Below the pieces are notes generated by a model. That model made no database searches, was not told the origin of the DNA, and worked only from the letters and a program-made list of their open reading frames with translations. A program made the translations under genes and the position numbers. From Jannaschia sp. S6380 (GTDB taxonomy: Bacteria; Pseudomonadota; Alphaproteobacteria; Rhodobacterales; Rhodobacteraceae), in contig NZ_JALKAS010000001.1 in NCBI RefSeq assembly GCF_023015695.1, forward strand, positions 2,232,001 to 2,296,000: a stretch of 64,000 nucleotides of DNA. Reading direction: 5' to 3'. Of the stretch, positions 17,098 to 26,577 are shown piece by piece. Positions within the stretch are counted from its first letter, which is position 1. Each line of letters begins with the position of its first letter.

Positions 17098-18109
17098 TCT
17101 CGGCCAGGCGCTTCAGGATCGGCAGCAGGCGGTCCAGCGTGCGGGTCTTGCCGTGGCTGCGCCGCGCCGGGTCGGCGGGCACGGTGGACAGGATGCGTAG
17201 AAGTTCCGCCCGGACCAGCAGGTCCAGCGCCGGGTCGTCCATGGGCAGCAGGTCGTAGCCGCGCATGAAGGCCGCCAGCGTCTCGGGCGGGATGGGATGC
17301 TCCGCCGATATCTCGTCGGGAAAATGGAACAGCGTGGTGAAATCCGTCAGCAGTTTCGCCACGTCGATGGCCACGGGGCGCCAACCATGCGGGTAGAGGT
17401 CGAAACCCCAGGTGCCGCCGGCCTCGCCGCGGATGAAATTGCCCAGATGCGCGTCGCCATGCGGCAGGGCATAAGGCACGTCGAACGGCCCGTCCGCGGC
17501 CAGCTGCCCCGCGCGCCGACGCAGGTCGGCGGCGAGGCCCAGGAACAGCGGGCGCGCGGCGACACGTTCCGTCCGGGCGCGCACCGCCTCAGCCTTCTGG
17601 CGCCATTGCTGCACGGCGCCGCGCGGGTGGAACGGCGCCCGCCCCGGGTCGCCCGATCGATGCAGCGCCGCCAGCCATCGTCCCGTCCCCGTGAGCAGGG
17701 TCAGGCGTTCCCCATGCCAGGTCCGCCGCATCGCCTGCGACATCCGCAGGCCCGGAATGTAGCGGGTCGCGCAGGCCATCCCCGCGTCGTCGCGCCACAG
17801 CACCTCGGGCATGCCCAGGTCGCGCGAACGGGGGAAGGCGTCATAGGCGGCGGCATTGCGCGCGACGTCGGAGGCGAACTCCGCAGGATTGGCGGGTCGA
17901 AGCTGGGCCTTGACCACCATCGACGGCAACCCCGCGCGATCGAGACGCAGGACGGCCCGCACCAGCTGGTCATCATCGTGTAGGCCCAGCCTGGTCATGG
18001 ACCAGCCGTCCGGCGGCAGGTCCAGCGCCGCAATCGCGCGATGCGCCATCGCGGTGACGCGGGCCAGCGGATCGCCGCGTCCCGTTCCGGTGATCCCCTC
18101 GCCGTCCAT
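17072..18109 (-). CDS. Phosphotransferase with aminoglycoside phosphotransferase (APH) fold
   Basis: A 345-aa kinase-like protein. The Brenner-type catalytic motif is ALPHGDAHLGNFI (near residue 218) and the metal-binding aspartate is in WGFDLYPHGW (near 238). A glycine-rich ATP loop is not obvious at the N terminus. The ATG at 18109 is chosen because similarity to the family begins shortly after it; the frame extends to 18427 only as overlap with the next gene. The natural substrate is unknown and need not be an antibiotic. Most chromosomal members act on small metabolites. Confidence 0.8.
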   Translation of the reverse strand: MDGEGITGTGRGDPLARVTAMAHRAIAALDLPPDGWSMTRLGLHDDDQLVRAVLRLDRAGLPSMVVKAQLRPANPAEFASDVARNAAAYDAFPRSRDLGMPEVLWRDDAGMACATRYIPGLRMSQAMRRTWHGERLTLLTGTGRWLAALHRSGDPGRAPFHPRGAVQQWRQKAEAVRARTERVAARPLFLGLAADLRRRAGQLAADGPFDVPYALPHGDAHLGNFIRGEAGGTWGFDLYPHGWRPVAIDVAKLLTDFTTLFHFPDEISAEHPIPPETLAAFMRGYDLLPMDDPALDLLVRAELLRILSTVPADPARRSHGKTRTLDRLLPILKRLAETSPGRRRR

Positions 18110-18159
18110 CGCGCGACTGTTCCAGAGGCGCGCGCGCCCCGCAAGACGCCCCCGAGACG

Positions 18160-18693
18160 TCAGCCGCGATGCGTGCCGCGGGGCGGGTAATCCTTGTCGG
18201 CGATGAAGTCGAGTTTCGACAGCAGCAGCTTCAGGTCGGGCCGAACGAAGGGCGCGCTCGACATCTCGGCCATGTATAGGGTGCCGTCGGGCTTCACGAG
18301 GAACAGGCCCGGTTCCGCGAACACGTCCGGCTCCTTCTCGCTCCGCGCCGCCGAGAGGTAGAGGCCCCAGGCCCGCGCCTGATCCTCGGTCAGCGAATGC
18401 GCCATCGGGATGGGCTCCAGCCCCCATTCCTCATGCGCCTCCCTGGCCCGCTCCTCGGCGTCCATCGAGACGTTGACGACCTCCACTCCCTTCGACAGGA
18501 AATCGTCGTACATGCCCCGCAGGTCCGACAGGTACGCCTTGCAGATCGGGCAGTGCAGGCCGCGATAGAACACGATCATGGTAAAGGCGCCGGGCGATTG
18601 GTCGGCCAGGTCCCATTCGGCACCGATGATCAGTTCCAGATGCAGATCGGGCGCGCGCCGGCCGGGCAGCGGCATGGTGGCGGTATCGGACAT
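18160..18693 (-). CDS. Peroxiredoxin-like (AhpC/TSA-fold) protein
   Basis: A 177-aa thioredoxin-fold protein of the peroxiredoxin-like branch. The active-site region is VFYRGLHCPICKAYL (about residues 42-56), a CxxC arrangement in which the first cysteine takes the peroxidatic position. The C-terminal half includes FLVKPDGTLYMAEM. The start at 18693 has AGGAGAAG upstream. It likely reduces peroxides or acts as a thiol oxidoreductase in the cytoplasm. It follows the YdeI-family gene by 37 bp and may be co-transcribed. Confidence 0.88.
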   Translation of the reverse strand: MSDTATMPLPGRRAPDLHLELIIGAEWDLADQSPGAFTMIVFYRGLHCPICKAYLSDLRGMYDDFLSKGVEVVNVSMDAEERAREAHEEWGLEPIPMAHSLTEDQARAWGLYLSAARSEKEPDVFAEPGLFLVKPDGTLYMAEMSSAPFVRPDLKLLLSKLDFIADKDYPPRGTHRG

Positions 18694-18730
18694 GGTCTTC
18701 TCCTGATGGGTCCCCCGACAACTGGGGCGG

Positions 18731-19309
18731 TCAGGACCCGGTTCCACCCCGGAACGGGCTGGGGCGAAGGCCGCGACCGGCACTTTCGACCACATCGGCG
18801 ATGCGCTTCGCCCGTGTGGGCGCGGTCTTGGCAGATTTGATCCAGCCCAGCGTGCCGCGCGTCACGCTGCGCGGCCAATCGTCCCACACGGCACGCAGAT
18901 CGCCCAGGGCCGCGTCCAGGTCCTCGGGCACGATGCCGGCCTCGACATCGTCGAGGAAGGCCCACATGCCGTTGGCCCGCGCCGCCGCGATCCTGGCCTC
19001 GCCCGCGGGCGTCATCGCGCCCGTCGCGCGCGCCTTCGCGACCAGGCGCTTGTTCACCGCCGACCAGGTCGAGGTCTCGCGACGCGGCGCGACCCGGTGT
19101 GCCGAGCGATCCGCGTCGACCCGCCGCACGACGGCATCGACCCAGCCCCAGCACAGCAGTTCCTCCACGACCTCGCCCCATGGCAGGTGATCGGGGTGAT
19201 GCGCCTTGTAGGTGGCCAGCCAGATCGATCCCGACCGGTCGTGGTTCCGTGCCAGCCATTCGCGCAACTCGGCCCGCGAGGCGACGGTGAGGTCGGGAAA
19301 ATCCGTCAT
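18731..19309 (-). CDS. YdeI/OmpD-associated (OmdA) family protein
   Basis: A 192-aa protein of the YdeI/OmdA family. Recognisable segments are [20 protein letters not shown] (about residues 14-33), [17 protein letters not shown], and the conserved [15 protein letters not shown]. Its ATG at 19309 overlaps the stop of the pseudouridine synthase gene as ATGA, so the two are coupled. Members have been described as bacteriocin-protection or DNA-associated proteins, but the biochemical role is not settled. There is no signal peptide. Confidence 0.85.
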   Translation of the reverse strand: MTDFPDLTVASRAELREWLARNHDRSGSIWLATYKAHHPDHLPWGEVVEELLCWGWVDAVVRRVDADRSAHRVAPRRETSTWSAVNKRLVAKARATGAMTPAGEARIAAARANGMWAFLDDVEAGIVPEDLDAALGDLRAVWDDWPRSVTRGTLGWIKSAKTAPTRAKRIADVVESAGRGLRPSPFRGGTGS

Positions 19310-19836
19310 ATCGCCTGCCAAGTGCCCGGCGCCAGCCCGTCCAGCGTCCAGTCACCCACTTGCCAGCGGACCAGGCGCAGCACCGGCAGGCCGACATGGG
19401 CGCACATGCGCCGGACCTGACGGTTGCGCCCCTCGGTGATGGTCAGGCGCAGCCAGGCGTCCGGCACCGTCTTGCGCATCCGCACCGGCGGGTCGCGCGG
19501 CCAGAGCCAGTCGGGCGCGTCGACGGCGGCGACCTCCGCCGGCCGGGTTGCGCCGTCTTTCAGCGTCACGCCGCCGCGCAATGCCTCCAGCGCGCTCGGT
19601 TGGGGCCGGCCCTCCACCTGCGCGAGATAGGTCTTGGGCGTCCGCCGCGCCGGGTCGGTGAGCCGCGCCTGCATCCGCCCGTCATCGGTCAGGATCAGCA
19701 GGCCCTCGCTGTCGCGATCCAACCGTCCGGCGGCATAGACGCCGGCGACGTCGATCCAGCGTTTCAGGCCGGGCCATTTCCCCTCGTCTGTGAACTGGCT
19801 CAGCACGTTCATCGGCTTGTTGAACGCGATCAGCAT
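19306..19836 (-). CDS. 23S rRNA pseudouridine synthase (RluE/RsuA family)
   Basis: A 176-aa RsuA/RluB/E/F-type pseudouridine synthase without the N-terminal S4 domain, as in RluE. The catalytic aspartate is in [15 protein letters not shown] (near residue 46), and the family ends with [19 protein letters not shown]. It isomerises a specific uridine in rRNA, probably 23S U2457 if it is a true RluE. The ATG at 19836 is chosen because homology starts there ([15 protein letters not shown]). The open frame continues upstream only through the repeat element. Its stop overlaps the YdeI-family start. Confidence 0.9.
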   Translation of the reverse strand: MLIAFNKPMNVLSQFTDEGKWPGLKRWIDVAGVYAAGRLDRDSEGLLILTDDGRMQARLTDPARRTPKTYLAQVEGRPQPSALEALRGGVTLKDGATRPAEVAAVDAPDWLWPRDPPVRMRKTVPDAWLRLTITEGRNRQVRRMCAHVGLPVLRLVRWQVGDWTLDGLAPGTWQAI

Positions 19837-20058
19837 ATCCGTGGCTCCGGGACGGGACGGCTGCGGGGAGGGGCGTCGCGCAGAACGATGACGTCCGGCC
19901 CGTGTCGTCCCGCCGGGGGCGTCACGCCCCCGGACCCCCGTGAGGTATTTGCGCCAGAGGAAGGGCAAGGACGTCGCGACCCCCTGCGGCATCCGAGGCG
20001 CGCGGTCGCGTCGTGGCGAGGGCGTCCGCATCGTCCCGATCCATCGCGCGGTCCGGCA
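19837..20058. other. 222-bp gap between polA and the pseudouridine synthase gene
   Basis: No gene supported here. It contains copy 2 of the tag-hairpin repeat (19913-19965) and otherwise G+C-rich sequence with only shadow frames. A promoter for the pseudouridine synthase gene probably lies here, but none could be placed. Confidence 0.6.
19913..19965 (-). repeat. Dispersed G+C hairpin repeat, copy 2
   Basis: Read on the minus strand: CCCTTCCTCTGGCG, AAATACCTC, ACGGGGGTCC, then the hairpin CCGGGGGC-GTGAC-GCCCCCGG (plus coordinates 19913-19933). It matches copy 1 at 6673-6719 in tag, order and hairpin. It is placed between polA and rluE and reads in the direction of their transcription. Confidence 0.6.
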
Positions 20059-22851
20059 TCAATGCGCCTCCGCCCAGGTCCGGCCCTGCCCCGCATCGAC
20101 CACCAGCGGCACCGATAGGTCGACGACCGGCATGTTCGCCCCCTCCATCACGTCGCGCGCGCGGTCGATCAGGGCGTCGACATCCGCCTCGGCCACCTCG
20201 AACAGCAATTCGTCGTGGACCTGCAGCAGCATCTTCGCGTCCAGCCCTACGATCGCGTCCTCCATCCGCACCATCGCGCGGCGGATGACGTCGGCGGCCG
20301 TGCCCTGGATCGGGGCGTTGATCGCGGCGCGCTTGGCGAACCCCGCACCGGGGCCGCGCGCGTTGATCTCCGGCGTGTGGATGCGGCGGCCGAACAGGGT
20401 CTCGACGCGGTCGTGCTTCTTCGCGAAGGCCACCGTGTCGTCCATATAGGCGCGGATGCCGGGGAACCGCTCGAAATAGGTGTCGATGAAGGCCTGCGCC
20501 TCGGCCCGCGGGATCCGCAGGTTGCGGGCAAGGCCGAACCCGCTGATGCCGTAGATCACGCCGAAATTGATCGCCTTGGCCTGGCGGCGCACCTCGGGCG
20601 TCATCTGGTCCAGCGGCACGCCGAACATCTGGCTCGCCGTGATCGCGTGGATGTCCTGGCCTTCGCGGAACGCCTGCTTCAGCTCGTCGATGCCGGCGAC
20701 ATGCGCCAGGATGCGCAGCTCGATCTGCGAATAGTCGAGCGACACCAGCACCCGCCCCTCGGGAGCCACGAAGGCCTCGCGGATACGGCGCCCCTCCTCG
20801 GTCCGGACGGGGATGTTCTGCAGGTTCGGATCGGTCGAGGCGAGGCGACCGGTGTTCGCGCCCGCGATCGAATAGGACGTGTGGACGCGCCCCGTATTGG
20901 GGTGGATATGCACCTGCAGCGCGTCCGTATAGGTGGACTTCAGCTTCGATATCTGCCGCCAGTCCAGGATCAGGCGGGGCAGGTCGTGCTCGGTCGCCAG
21001 ATCCTCCAGCACGTCGGCCCCGGTGCCCCAGGCGCCGGTCTTGGTCTTCTTGCCGCCGGCCAGACCCAGCTCGCCGAACAGGATCTCGCCCAGTTGCGAG
21101 GGCGATCCGACGTTGAAGGGGCGGCCTGCCTTGGCGTGGATGTCCTCCTCTAGCGCCGCCATCTTCTGCGCGAAGGCGCCCGACATCCGGCTCAGCACGT
21201 CGCGGTCGACCTCGACCCCCGCCATCTCCATCCGCGCCAGCACCGGGACGAGCGGGCGCTCAAGTGTCTCGTAGACCTGCGTGACACGCGCGGAATGCAG
21301 GCGCGGCTTGAACAGGCGGTGCAGGCGCAGCGTCACGTCCGCATCTTCGGCGGCATAGGGCGCGGCGCGGTCGATCTCGACCCGGTCGAAGGTGACCTGA
21401 GACTTGCCCGACCCGATCAGCGTCTTGATCGGGATCGGCTGATGGTTCAGGTAGCGATCCGCCAGCGTGTCCATGCCATGCGCGTGCAACCCGCCATGCT
21501 GCGCGTAGGACAGAAGCATCGTGTCGTCCAGCGGGCCGACCTCGATCCCCTCGCGGGCAAAGATCTTGAAGTCGTACTTCATGTTCTGCCCGACCTTCAG
21601 GATCGCCGGATCCTCCAGCATCGGCTTCAGCATCGCCAGTGCCTCAACCTTCGGCATCTGCCCCTCGGCCAGCGTCTCCGCATCGAACAGGTCGCCGCCG
21701 CCGGACCGATGCATCAACGGGACGTAGCAGGCGGCGCCCGGTTCGGTTGCGAGCGATATACCCACCAGTTCGGCACGCATCTCGTCCAGCGAGGTCGTCT
21801 CGGTGTCGATGGCCACGATGCCCGCAGCGGCGATCCGGTCCAGCCAGATCTGCAGCGCGGCCGCGCCCCGCACGATTTCGTAGGACGCGTGATCGATCGG
21901 CGCATCCTCGGATGCCGCGGGGGCATCCGCGACGGGCGCGGCCTCGGCCATGGCGGGCGGCTCGCGGTCGAAGCGCGCGGCGATCTTGCGCGTGAGCGTG
22001 CGGAACTCCATCCGGTTGAGGAAGTCCAGGAGCACGTCCGGCTCCGCGTCCCGTATCTCCAGATCATCCAGCCCGAAGGTCAGCGGGCTGTCGCAATCCA
22101 GCTCCACCAGGCGCTTCGACAGCTCGATCTGCGCGCGATGCTCGATCAGGGTCTGGCGACGCTTGGGCTGCTTGATCTCCTCGGCCCGATCCAGCAACTC
22201 CTCCAGCGAGCCGTATTCCTCGATCAGCTGCGACGCGGTCTTGATGCCGATGCCCGGCGCGCCCGGCACGTTGTCGACGCTGTCGCCGGCCAGGGCCTGC
22301 ACGTCGACCACGCGGTCGGGATCGACGCCGAACTTCTGGCGCACGCCGTCCACATCGATGCGGACGTTCTTCATCGGGTCCAGCATCTCCACCCCGTCGC
22401 CGACGAGCTGCATCAGGTCCTTGTCGGAGGACACGATGGTGACGCGCCCGCCGGCATCGCGCGCGCGGCAGGACAGGGTGGCGATGATGTCGTCGGCCTC
22501 CCACCCCTCCATCTCCTCACAGGCGATGTTGAAGGCGACCGTCGCCTCGCGCGTCAGCGGGATCTGCGGGCGCAGATCCTCGGGCATCTCGGACCGGTTC
22601 GCCTTGTAGAGGTCGTACATGTCGTTGCGGAACGTGTGGCTGCCCTTGTCGAAGATGACGGCGACATGGGTGGCGGCGTCGGGGCCGGTGTTCCCCTCGA
22701 CATACTTGTCCAGCATGTTGCAGAACCCCGCGACCGCCCCGATGGGCAGTCCGTCGGACTTGCGCGCCAAGGGCGGCAGCGCATGGAACGCCCGAAAGAT
22801 GAAGGCCGAGCCGTCGATGAGATGCAGATGGCAGCCCTTGCCGAATTCCAT
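20059..22851 (-). CDS. polA: DNA polymerase I
   Basis: A 930-aa PolA with all three domains. The 5' nuclease domain occupies about residues 1-290 (HLIDGSAFIFRAFHALPP and VSSDKDLMQLV). The 3'-5' exonuclease domain is near 330-510 and keeps the DxE pair (VAIDTETTSLDEM near 346). The polymerase domain has motif A LVSLDYSQIELRIL (about 705), motif B RRQAKAINFGVIYG (about 759) and motif C LLQVHDELLFEV (about 879). It is active in repair and in Okazaki-primer removal. All catalytic residues look intact, so proofreading is predicted. It is transcribed alone or with the pseudouridine synthase gene 222 bp downstream. Confidence 0.99.
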   Translation of the reverse strand: MEFGKGCHLHLIDGSAFIFRAFHALPPLARKSDGLPIGAVAGFCNMLDKYVEGNTGPDAATHVAVIFDKGSHTFRNDMYDLYKANRSEMPEDLRPQIPLTREATVAFNIACEEMEGWEADDIIATLSCRARDAGGRVTIVSSDKDLMQLVGDGVEMLDPMKNVRIDVDGVRQKFGVDPDRVVDVQALAGDSVDNVPGAPGIGIKTASQLIEEYGSLEELLDRAEEIKQPKRRQTLIEHRAQIELSKRLVELDCDSPLTFGLDDLEIRDAEPDVLLDFLNRMEFRTLTRKIAARFDREPPAMAEAAPVADAPAASEDAPIDHASYEIVRGAAALQIWLDRIAAAGIVAIDTETTSLDEMRAELVGISLATEPGAACYVPLMHRSGGGDLFDAETLAEGQMPKVEALAMLKPMLEDPAILKVGQNMKYDFKIFAREGIEVGPLDDTMLLSYAQHGGLHAHGMDTLADRYLNHQPIPIKTLIGSGKSQVTFDRVEIDRAAPYAAEDADVTLRLHRLFKPRLHSARVTQVYETLERPLVPVLARMEMAGVEVDRDVLSRMSGAFAQKMAALEEDIHAKAGRPFNVGSPSQLGEILFGELGLAGGKKTKTGAWGTGADVLEDLATEHDLPRLILDWRQISKLKSTYTDALQVHIHPNTGRVHTSYSIAGANTGRLASTDPNLQNIPVRTEEGRRIREAFVAPEGRVLVSLDYSQIELRILAHVAGIDELKQAFREGQDIHAITASQMFGVPLDQMTPEVRRQAKAINFGVIYGISGFGLARNLRIPRAEAQAFIDTYFERFPGIRAYMDDTVAFAKKHDRVETLFGRRIHTPEINARGPGAGFAKRAAINAPIQGTAADVIRRAMVRMEDAIVGLDAKMLLQVHDELLFEVAEADVDALIDRARDVMEGANMPVVDLSVPLVVDAGQGRTWAEAH

Positions 22852-22925
22852 GGTCGCGTCCTTTCGGGCAGGTTCGGCCCGTCATGCCACGGACGAAACG
22901 GCGGCGCCACAGGGCCGGGCACCGT

Positions 22926-23726
22926 TCAGTCCTTCAGCGCGATCGCCGTGGCCAGGGCCATGTAGCCGTAGAGCGTCCCGTCCTCGGCCCGCCGCTCGAA
23001 CTCGGCGCGCATGGCCTCGGCCAGGGCCGGCCCGATCTGGCCCTCCGCGACCATTGCGGCGGTGGTCTGATCCACCCAGGTGGCCAGTCCCTTGCCGCCA
23101 GTCATGACCCGGCTGTCGACGGTGAAGTCCGAAAGGGTCAGCCCGGCCTCGGCGATCAGCGCGCGCAGGCGGCCCACCAGATGCGGATCGGTCACGAAAT
23201 CCCGTACGAAGCGGCGGGCGCAGGCATCCAGCGGATCGTCCGCGAACCCGGCCAGCGTCGCCTTGGAGAAATCGGCATCGCAGACCACCAGCATGCCCCC
23301 GGGCCGCAACACGCGGCGGGCCTCGGACAGCAATGTCCCGGGATCGGGCACATGGGTCAGGACGGTGTGCATCACCACCGTATCGGCCGCACCGTCCGCC
23401 AGCGGCAGGGCGGCGCCGGAGGCCACTTCGAAGCGAAGGTTGGCGAGGTCGCCGACGCGGGCCCGCGCCTCGCGCACGAACCCCTCGGACGGGTCGAACC
23501 CAATCACGTCGGACGGGGCGGCGGCCTTGGCGATGCGCCGGCTGACCGCGCCCGCCCCGGCGCCCACCTCCACCGTCAGCCCGCCGTCGCGAAAGGTCAT
23601 CTTCGACAGATAGGCCGCGACGATCCGTTCCATCGCCGGCTCCGCCTGCCGGGCATCCATCGTGTCTGCGAAGACGCCGATGAACTCGGCCCCCGCAGCG
23701 TCCACGTCCTGAAAGGGATCCGCCAT
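22926..23726 (-). CDS. Class I SAM-dependent methyltransferase
   Basis: A 266-aa methyltransferase. SAM-binding motif I is TVEVGAGAGAVSRRIA (about residues 51-66), motif II is near VIGFDPSEGFV, and the post-II segment is PLADGAADTVVMHTVLTHV, followed by RVLRPGGMLVVCDADF. This is the UbiE/Methyltransf_11 type. The substrate is not evident. A possible minus-strand promoter, TTGACG-17-TAGCGT, lies in the 82-bp gap upstream. It is 74 bp from polA and may be co-transcribed with it. Confidence 0.88.
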   Translation of the reverse strand: MADPFQDVDAAGAEFIGVFADTMDARQAEPAMERIVAAYLSKMTFRDGGLTVEVGAGAGAVSRRIAKAAAPSDVIGFDPSEGFVREARARVGDLANLRFEVASGAALPLADGAADTVVMHTVLTHVPDPGTLLSEARRVLRPGGMLVVCDADFSKATLAGFADDPLDACARRFVRDFVTDPHLVGRLRALIAEAGLTLSDFTVDSRVMTGGKGLATWVDQTTAAMVAEGQIGPALAEAMRAEFERRAEDGTLYGYMALATAIALKD

Positions 23727-23808
23727 CGGGGCCTCGCATTTACGTTAGGTCAACCACGCTAGAGAGGCAGGCGGCGGTCGTCAAACCGGCATCATCCGGG
23801 CGAACCGG

Positions 23809-24483
23809 TCAGACGATCCGCGTGGCCACCATGTGCCAGGTGATCGCGACGAAATACACGACCGATGCGGCGACGACGAAGCCGTGCCAGATCGCGTTGT
23901 GAAAGCGCATCCGCTCCAGCATCAGGAACGGCGTTCCCAGCGAGTAGAGGACGCCCCCCGCCAGCATCAGCCCGAAGACCGGCCAGGAGGTCGTCGCGAT
24001 GACCTCGCCGCCGCCCACCAGGACCGCCCAGCCCATGCCCAGCCCGATCCCCACCGACAGGAGCGTCGAGCGGCGCTGCCGCAGGAAGGCGGTCGCGGTG
24101 GCCACGACGGCGACCGTCCACATCGCGCCCAGGAAGATCGCGCCCGTCCCCGAAAGCAGCGCGAAGGGCGTCACCGTGCCCGCGATCTTGAGGTAGATGG
24201 CCGACAGGTCCAGCCGCCGCAGACGGTCCTTCAGGTCGGGATTGTGAATATGGTTGTAGGCCAGCGAAGCCGACAGCATCGCGATCAGCGTCGCGCCATA
24301 GATCGAAACCGCAAGGATGCCGAGCGCGTCCCCCCGGAGCGTCGCCGTCAGCGTAATCAGGACCGGAACCGCGATCACGGCCAGCATCAGCCCGGCCAGA
24401 TGGACGACGGCATCGCTGATCAGTTCCGCCCGGTCATAGGGGCGGGGGCCGATCGGCAAGGGTTCGGGTCCGGTATGGGTCAT
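23809..24483 (-). CDS. Hemolysin III family (PAQR-like) membrane protein
   Basis: A 224-aa integral membrane protein with seven predicted hydrophobic helices. It has the family signature YDRAELISDAVVHLAG (about residues 16-31), with the conserved E and H of the metal-binding set, and HNAIWHGFVVAASVVYFVAI near the C terminus. Despite the name, chromosomal members are not shown to be toxins; they belong to the PAQR/CREST superfamily of possible membrane hydrolases. It stands alone between a methyltransferase gene and a DUF2459 gene. Confidence 0.92.
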   Translation of the reverse strand: MTHTGPEPLPIGPRPYDRAELISDAVVHLAGLMLAVIAVPVLITLTATLRGDALGILAVSIYGATLIAMLSASLAYNHIHNPDLKDRLRRLDLSAIYLKIAGTVTPFALLSGTGAIFLGAMWTVAVVATATAFLRQRRSTLLSVGIGLGMGWAVLVGGGEVIATTSWPVFGLMLAGGVLYSLGTPFLMLERMRFHNAIWHGFVVAASVVYFVAITWHMVATRIV

Positions 24484-24552
24484 GTCGCCAGTCTAGCAGA
24501 GGATCGGATACCTGAAAGTAACGACGCCGTTGGTCCGCCGTTCCGTCATCGC

Positions 24553-25248
24553 CTAAAGATGAAGGGATACGGACAAGCGAACCGCCTGCGGCGTCGGCGT
24601 CCAGGCGCCGAAGCGCAGGCCGGCGGCGCGCAGCATCTCTCCGATCCAGACGTTGCAGGTACGCAGGAGATGGAACCGTCCATGCGCCGCAACGAAGGCG
24701 TCGGTCCGCGTGAAGCCCGGATGATCCAGCACCGGCCCGCCCTGCATGCCCGCAATGGCGGCCAGCAGGCGTTCGTATTGCGCGCCGCTCAGGCGCAGGC
24801 GCAGCGTCGCGGGGTCGTCGAAGGCCGGCCAGACATCGATGCGCAGCACCGATCCGTCGCCGGTGATCGCGCGCAAGACCGGCCCCGCGCCGATATCGGC
24901 ATAGCGCCCCGTGCTGGTATAGAAATCATGCGCGCCCCAACCGACCAGGATCCAGGCCACCGCCGGGTCGTCGAGCGGCACGCCGGCCCGGCGCGCGAAA
25001 CCCAGCGCCGCGCGCGTCTCGGGCGTGGCGGGAAGCAGGAAGTCGTAGTGGATCGCCGTCCCGACAAGACCGATCTCGACCTCCTCGCCGGGCGGTTCGC
25101 CCGCCACGGGGATCGCCGCGCCGAGCAGCCCCGCCATAAGCCAGACCGCGACAGCCCCGGGAAGCAACAGGAGCCAACGCAGATACCTCACGGACGACCG
25201 ACGGTCGGGGCGTCTGCCCATGTTCGAGGAAGGATCGCGCGGATTCAT
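24553..25248 (-). CDS. DUF2459 (TIGR02117-type) conserved exported protein
   Basis: About 231 aa. An N-terminal hydrophobic anchor or signal (RYLRWLLLLPGAVAVWLMAG) is followed by family-like segments VGLVGTAIHYDFLLP, WILVGWGAHDFYTSTG, and TCNVWIGEMLRAAGL near the end. The start is uncertain. The ATG at 25248 is listed, but ATG 25221 or a GTG just before RYLRW would also give a signal sequence, and none has a clear ribosome-binding site. The function of the family is unknown. Confidence 0.78.
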   Translation of the reverse strand: MNPRDPSSNMGRRPDRRSSVRYLRWLLLLPGAVAVWLMAGLLGAAIPVAGEPPGEEVEIGLVGTAIHYDFLLPATPETRAALGFARRAGVPLDDPAVAWILVGWGAHDFYTSTGRYADIGAGPVLRAITGDGSVLRIDVWPAFDDPATLRLRLSGAQYERLLAAIAGMQGGPVLDHPGFTRTDAFVAAHGRFHLLRTCNVWIGEMLRAAGLRFGAWTPTPQAVRLSVSLHL

Positions 25249-25311
25249 CCGACCGCACCAGCAGGCAATCGCCGCCCGAACGCAACCCCGGACGGGCCGC
25301 GCCACGCCGGG

Positions 25312-26577
25312 CTAGCCGCCCGCGTCACCGAACCCCGCCGCCGCGAAATAGCGCGCGATGCACCGGTCCACGTGGTGCGCGATCAGGTCCTCGGGCCCCG
25401 TAGGCACATCGTCGAACCCGAGATCGGTGAAGAACTGCGACACCAGCGGCGCCGGCAAATCCAATGCAGACAGGTTTCCCAGAAGGCGGTCCAGCGCGGT
25501 CGCGACCTGCGCGTCGGACCAATAGTATCGGACCCGGTCGGAATAGCTGAACAGCTTCTGGCGCGCGATTTCCGCCGCGTCGCCGCGATAATAGGCCGAC
25601 CAGTGGCGGTCGTCCTCGCGCATCCGGCGGTCGAGCGTATCGCGAAGGCCGGAAGGGCGGTCGACGGTCAGCGCATCCTCGATCCGCGACAGGGCGATGA
25701 CCGCCTCGCGGAAACGGAACGTCAGTTCGGGGCCGACCTTCAGGAAGAAGAAGTGGTCGCCCACCAATGCGCGCAACAGGCGAGTCGGCTGGTAGTCTGT
25801 CGAATGCGCCTCGAAGGTCAGACCGTCCGTCCGCAAGATGGCCGCGCTCAGATCGCGGGTCGCCTCGGGCGTATAATCATAGACACGGGAATGGCCGAAA
25901 TCGACGCCCGGCTGCGTCACGACCGACACGATGCGCCCCCAGGCCGCCTGAAGGCCGCGCGATGCGAAGGCCGCGCGATGCGTCTCGATCGTCTCCTCCA
26001 GCCGGGCCACGGTGGTCACGTCCAGCGCGTCCGGCTCCTCCGTCTCACCGCCGGGGATCGGCACCTCCGTCCCGATGACATAGATCAGGCGGTCCGGATC
26101 GGGGGCATGACGCTCGGCCACCGCGCAGAGTTCGGCCGCCCGCGTCGCGATGGTCTCGAAGGACGGCGGCCGCTCCCCACCCAGCGCCATGCTGGCGTCC
26201 AGATGGATCTTGGTAAAGCCCGCCTCGACATAGAGGCGGACCAGCTCGCCCGCCCGCGCCATCGCCTCCGCCGCCGGGGCGTCGCGCCAGGGGTTCGGCC
26301 CCAGATGGTCGCCCCCGAGGATCAGCCGGTCCATCGGCGCACCCACCGCATGTGCCATCCCGGTCAGCCATGACATGAAGCCCGCGGGATCCATCCCGGT
26401 ATAGCCCCCGTCCTGGTTGACCTGGTTGCTGGTCGCTTCGATCACGGTGGGCGCCCCGGTCCGGGCGGCATGGGCCAGGATCGCGCGCAGGACATGCCCG
26501 TTCGCGGTGCAGAAGCTGGGCAGGCCGATCGCTTCGCCGGCACGGTTGCGCGCGATCATGTCGCGGATGTCGATCAC
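25312..26577 (-). CDS. GatZ/KbaZ-family (COG4573) protein; possible D-tagatose-6-phosphate 4-epimerase
   Basis: A 421-aa member of the tagatose-bisphosphate aldolase 'non-catalytic subunit' family. Family segments include IGLPSFCTANGHVLRAIL, ATSNQVNQDGGYTGM, LILGGDHLGPNPW and GFTKIHLDASMAL. The start is GTG at 26577, overlapping the PfkB stop as GTGA. No catalytic aldolase partner (GatY/KbaY) is present. Members of this family in Agrobacterium were reported as D-tagatose-6-phosphate 4-epimerases in hexitol catabolism. The adjacent kinase and the polyol importer and dehydrogenases make that function plausible here. An aldolase accessory or aldolase role remains possible. Confidence 0.85.
   Translation of the reverse strand: MIDIRDMIARNRAGEAIGLPSFCTANGHVLRAILAHAARTGAPTVIEATSNQVNQDGGYTGMDPAGFMSWLTGMAHAVGAPMDRLILGGDHLGPNPWRDAPAAEAMARAGELVRLYVEAGFTKIHLDASMALGGERPPSFETIATRAAELCAVAERHAPDPDRLIYVIGTEVPIPGGETEEPDALDVTTVARLEETIETHRAAFASRGLQAAWGRIVSVVTQPGVDFGHSRVYDYTPEATRDLSAAILRTDGLTFEAHSTDYQPTRLLRALVGDHFFFLKVGPELTFRFREAVIALSRIEDALTVDRPSGLRDTLDRRMREDDRHWSAYYRGDAAEIARQKLFSYSDRVRYYWSDAQVATALDRLLGNLSALDLPAPLVSQFFTDLGFDDVPTGPEDLIAHHVDRCIARYFAAAGFGDAGG

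Noticed and set aside
23833..26373. An 846-codon plus-strand frame across four minus-strand genes
   Set aside because: It spans several genes and gaps on the other strand and shows only low-complexity composition.
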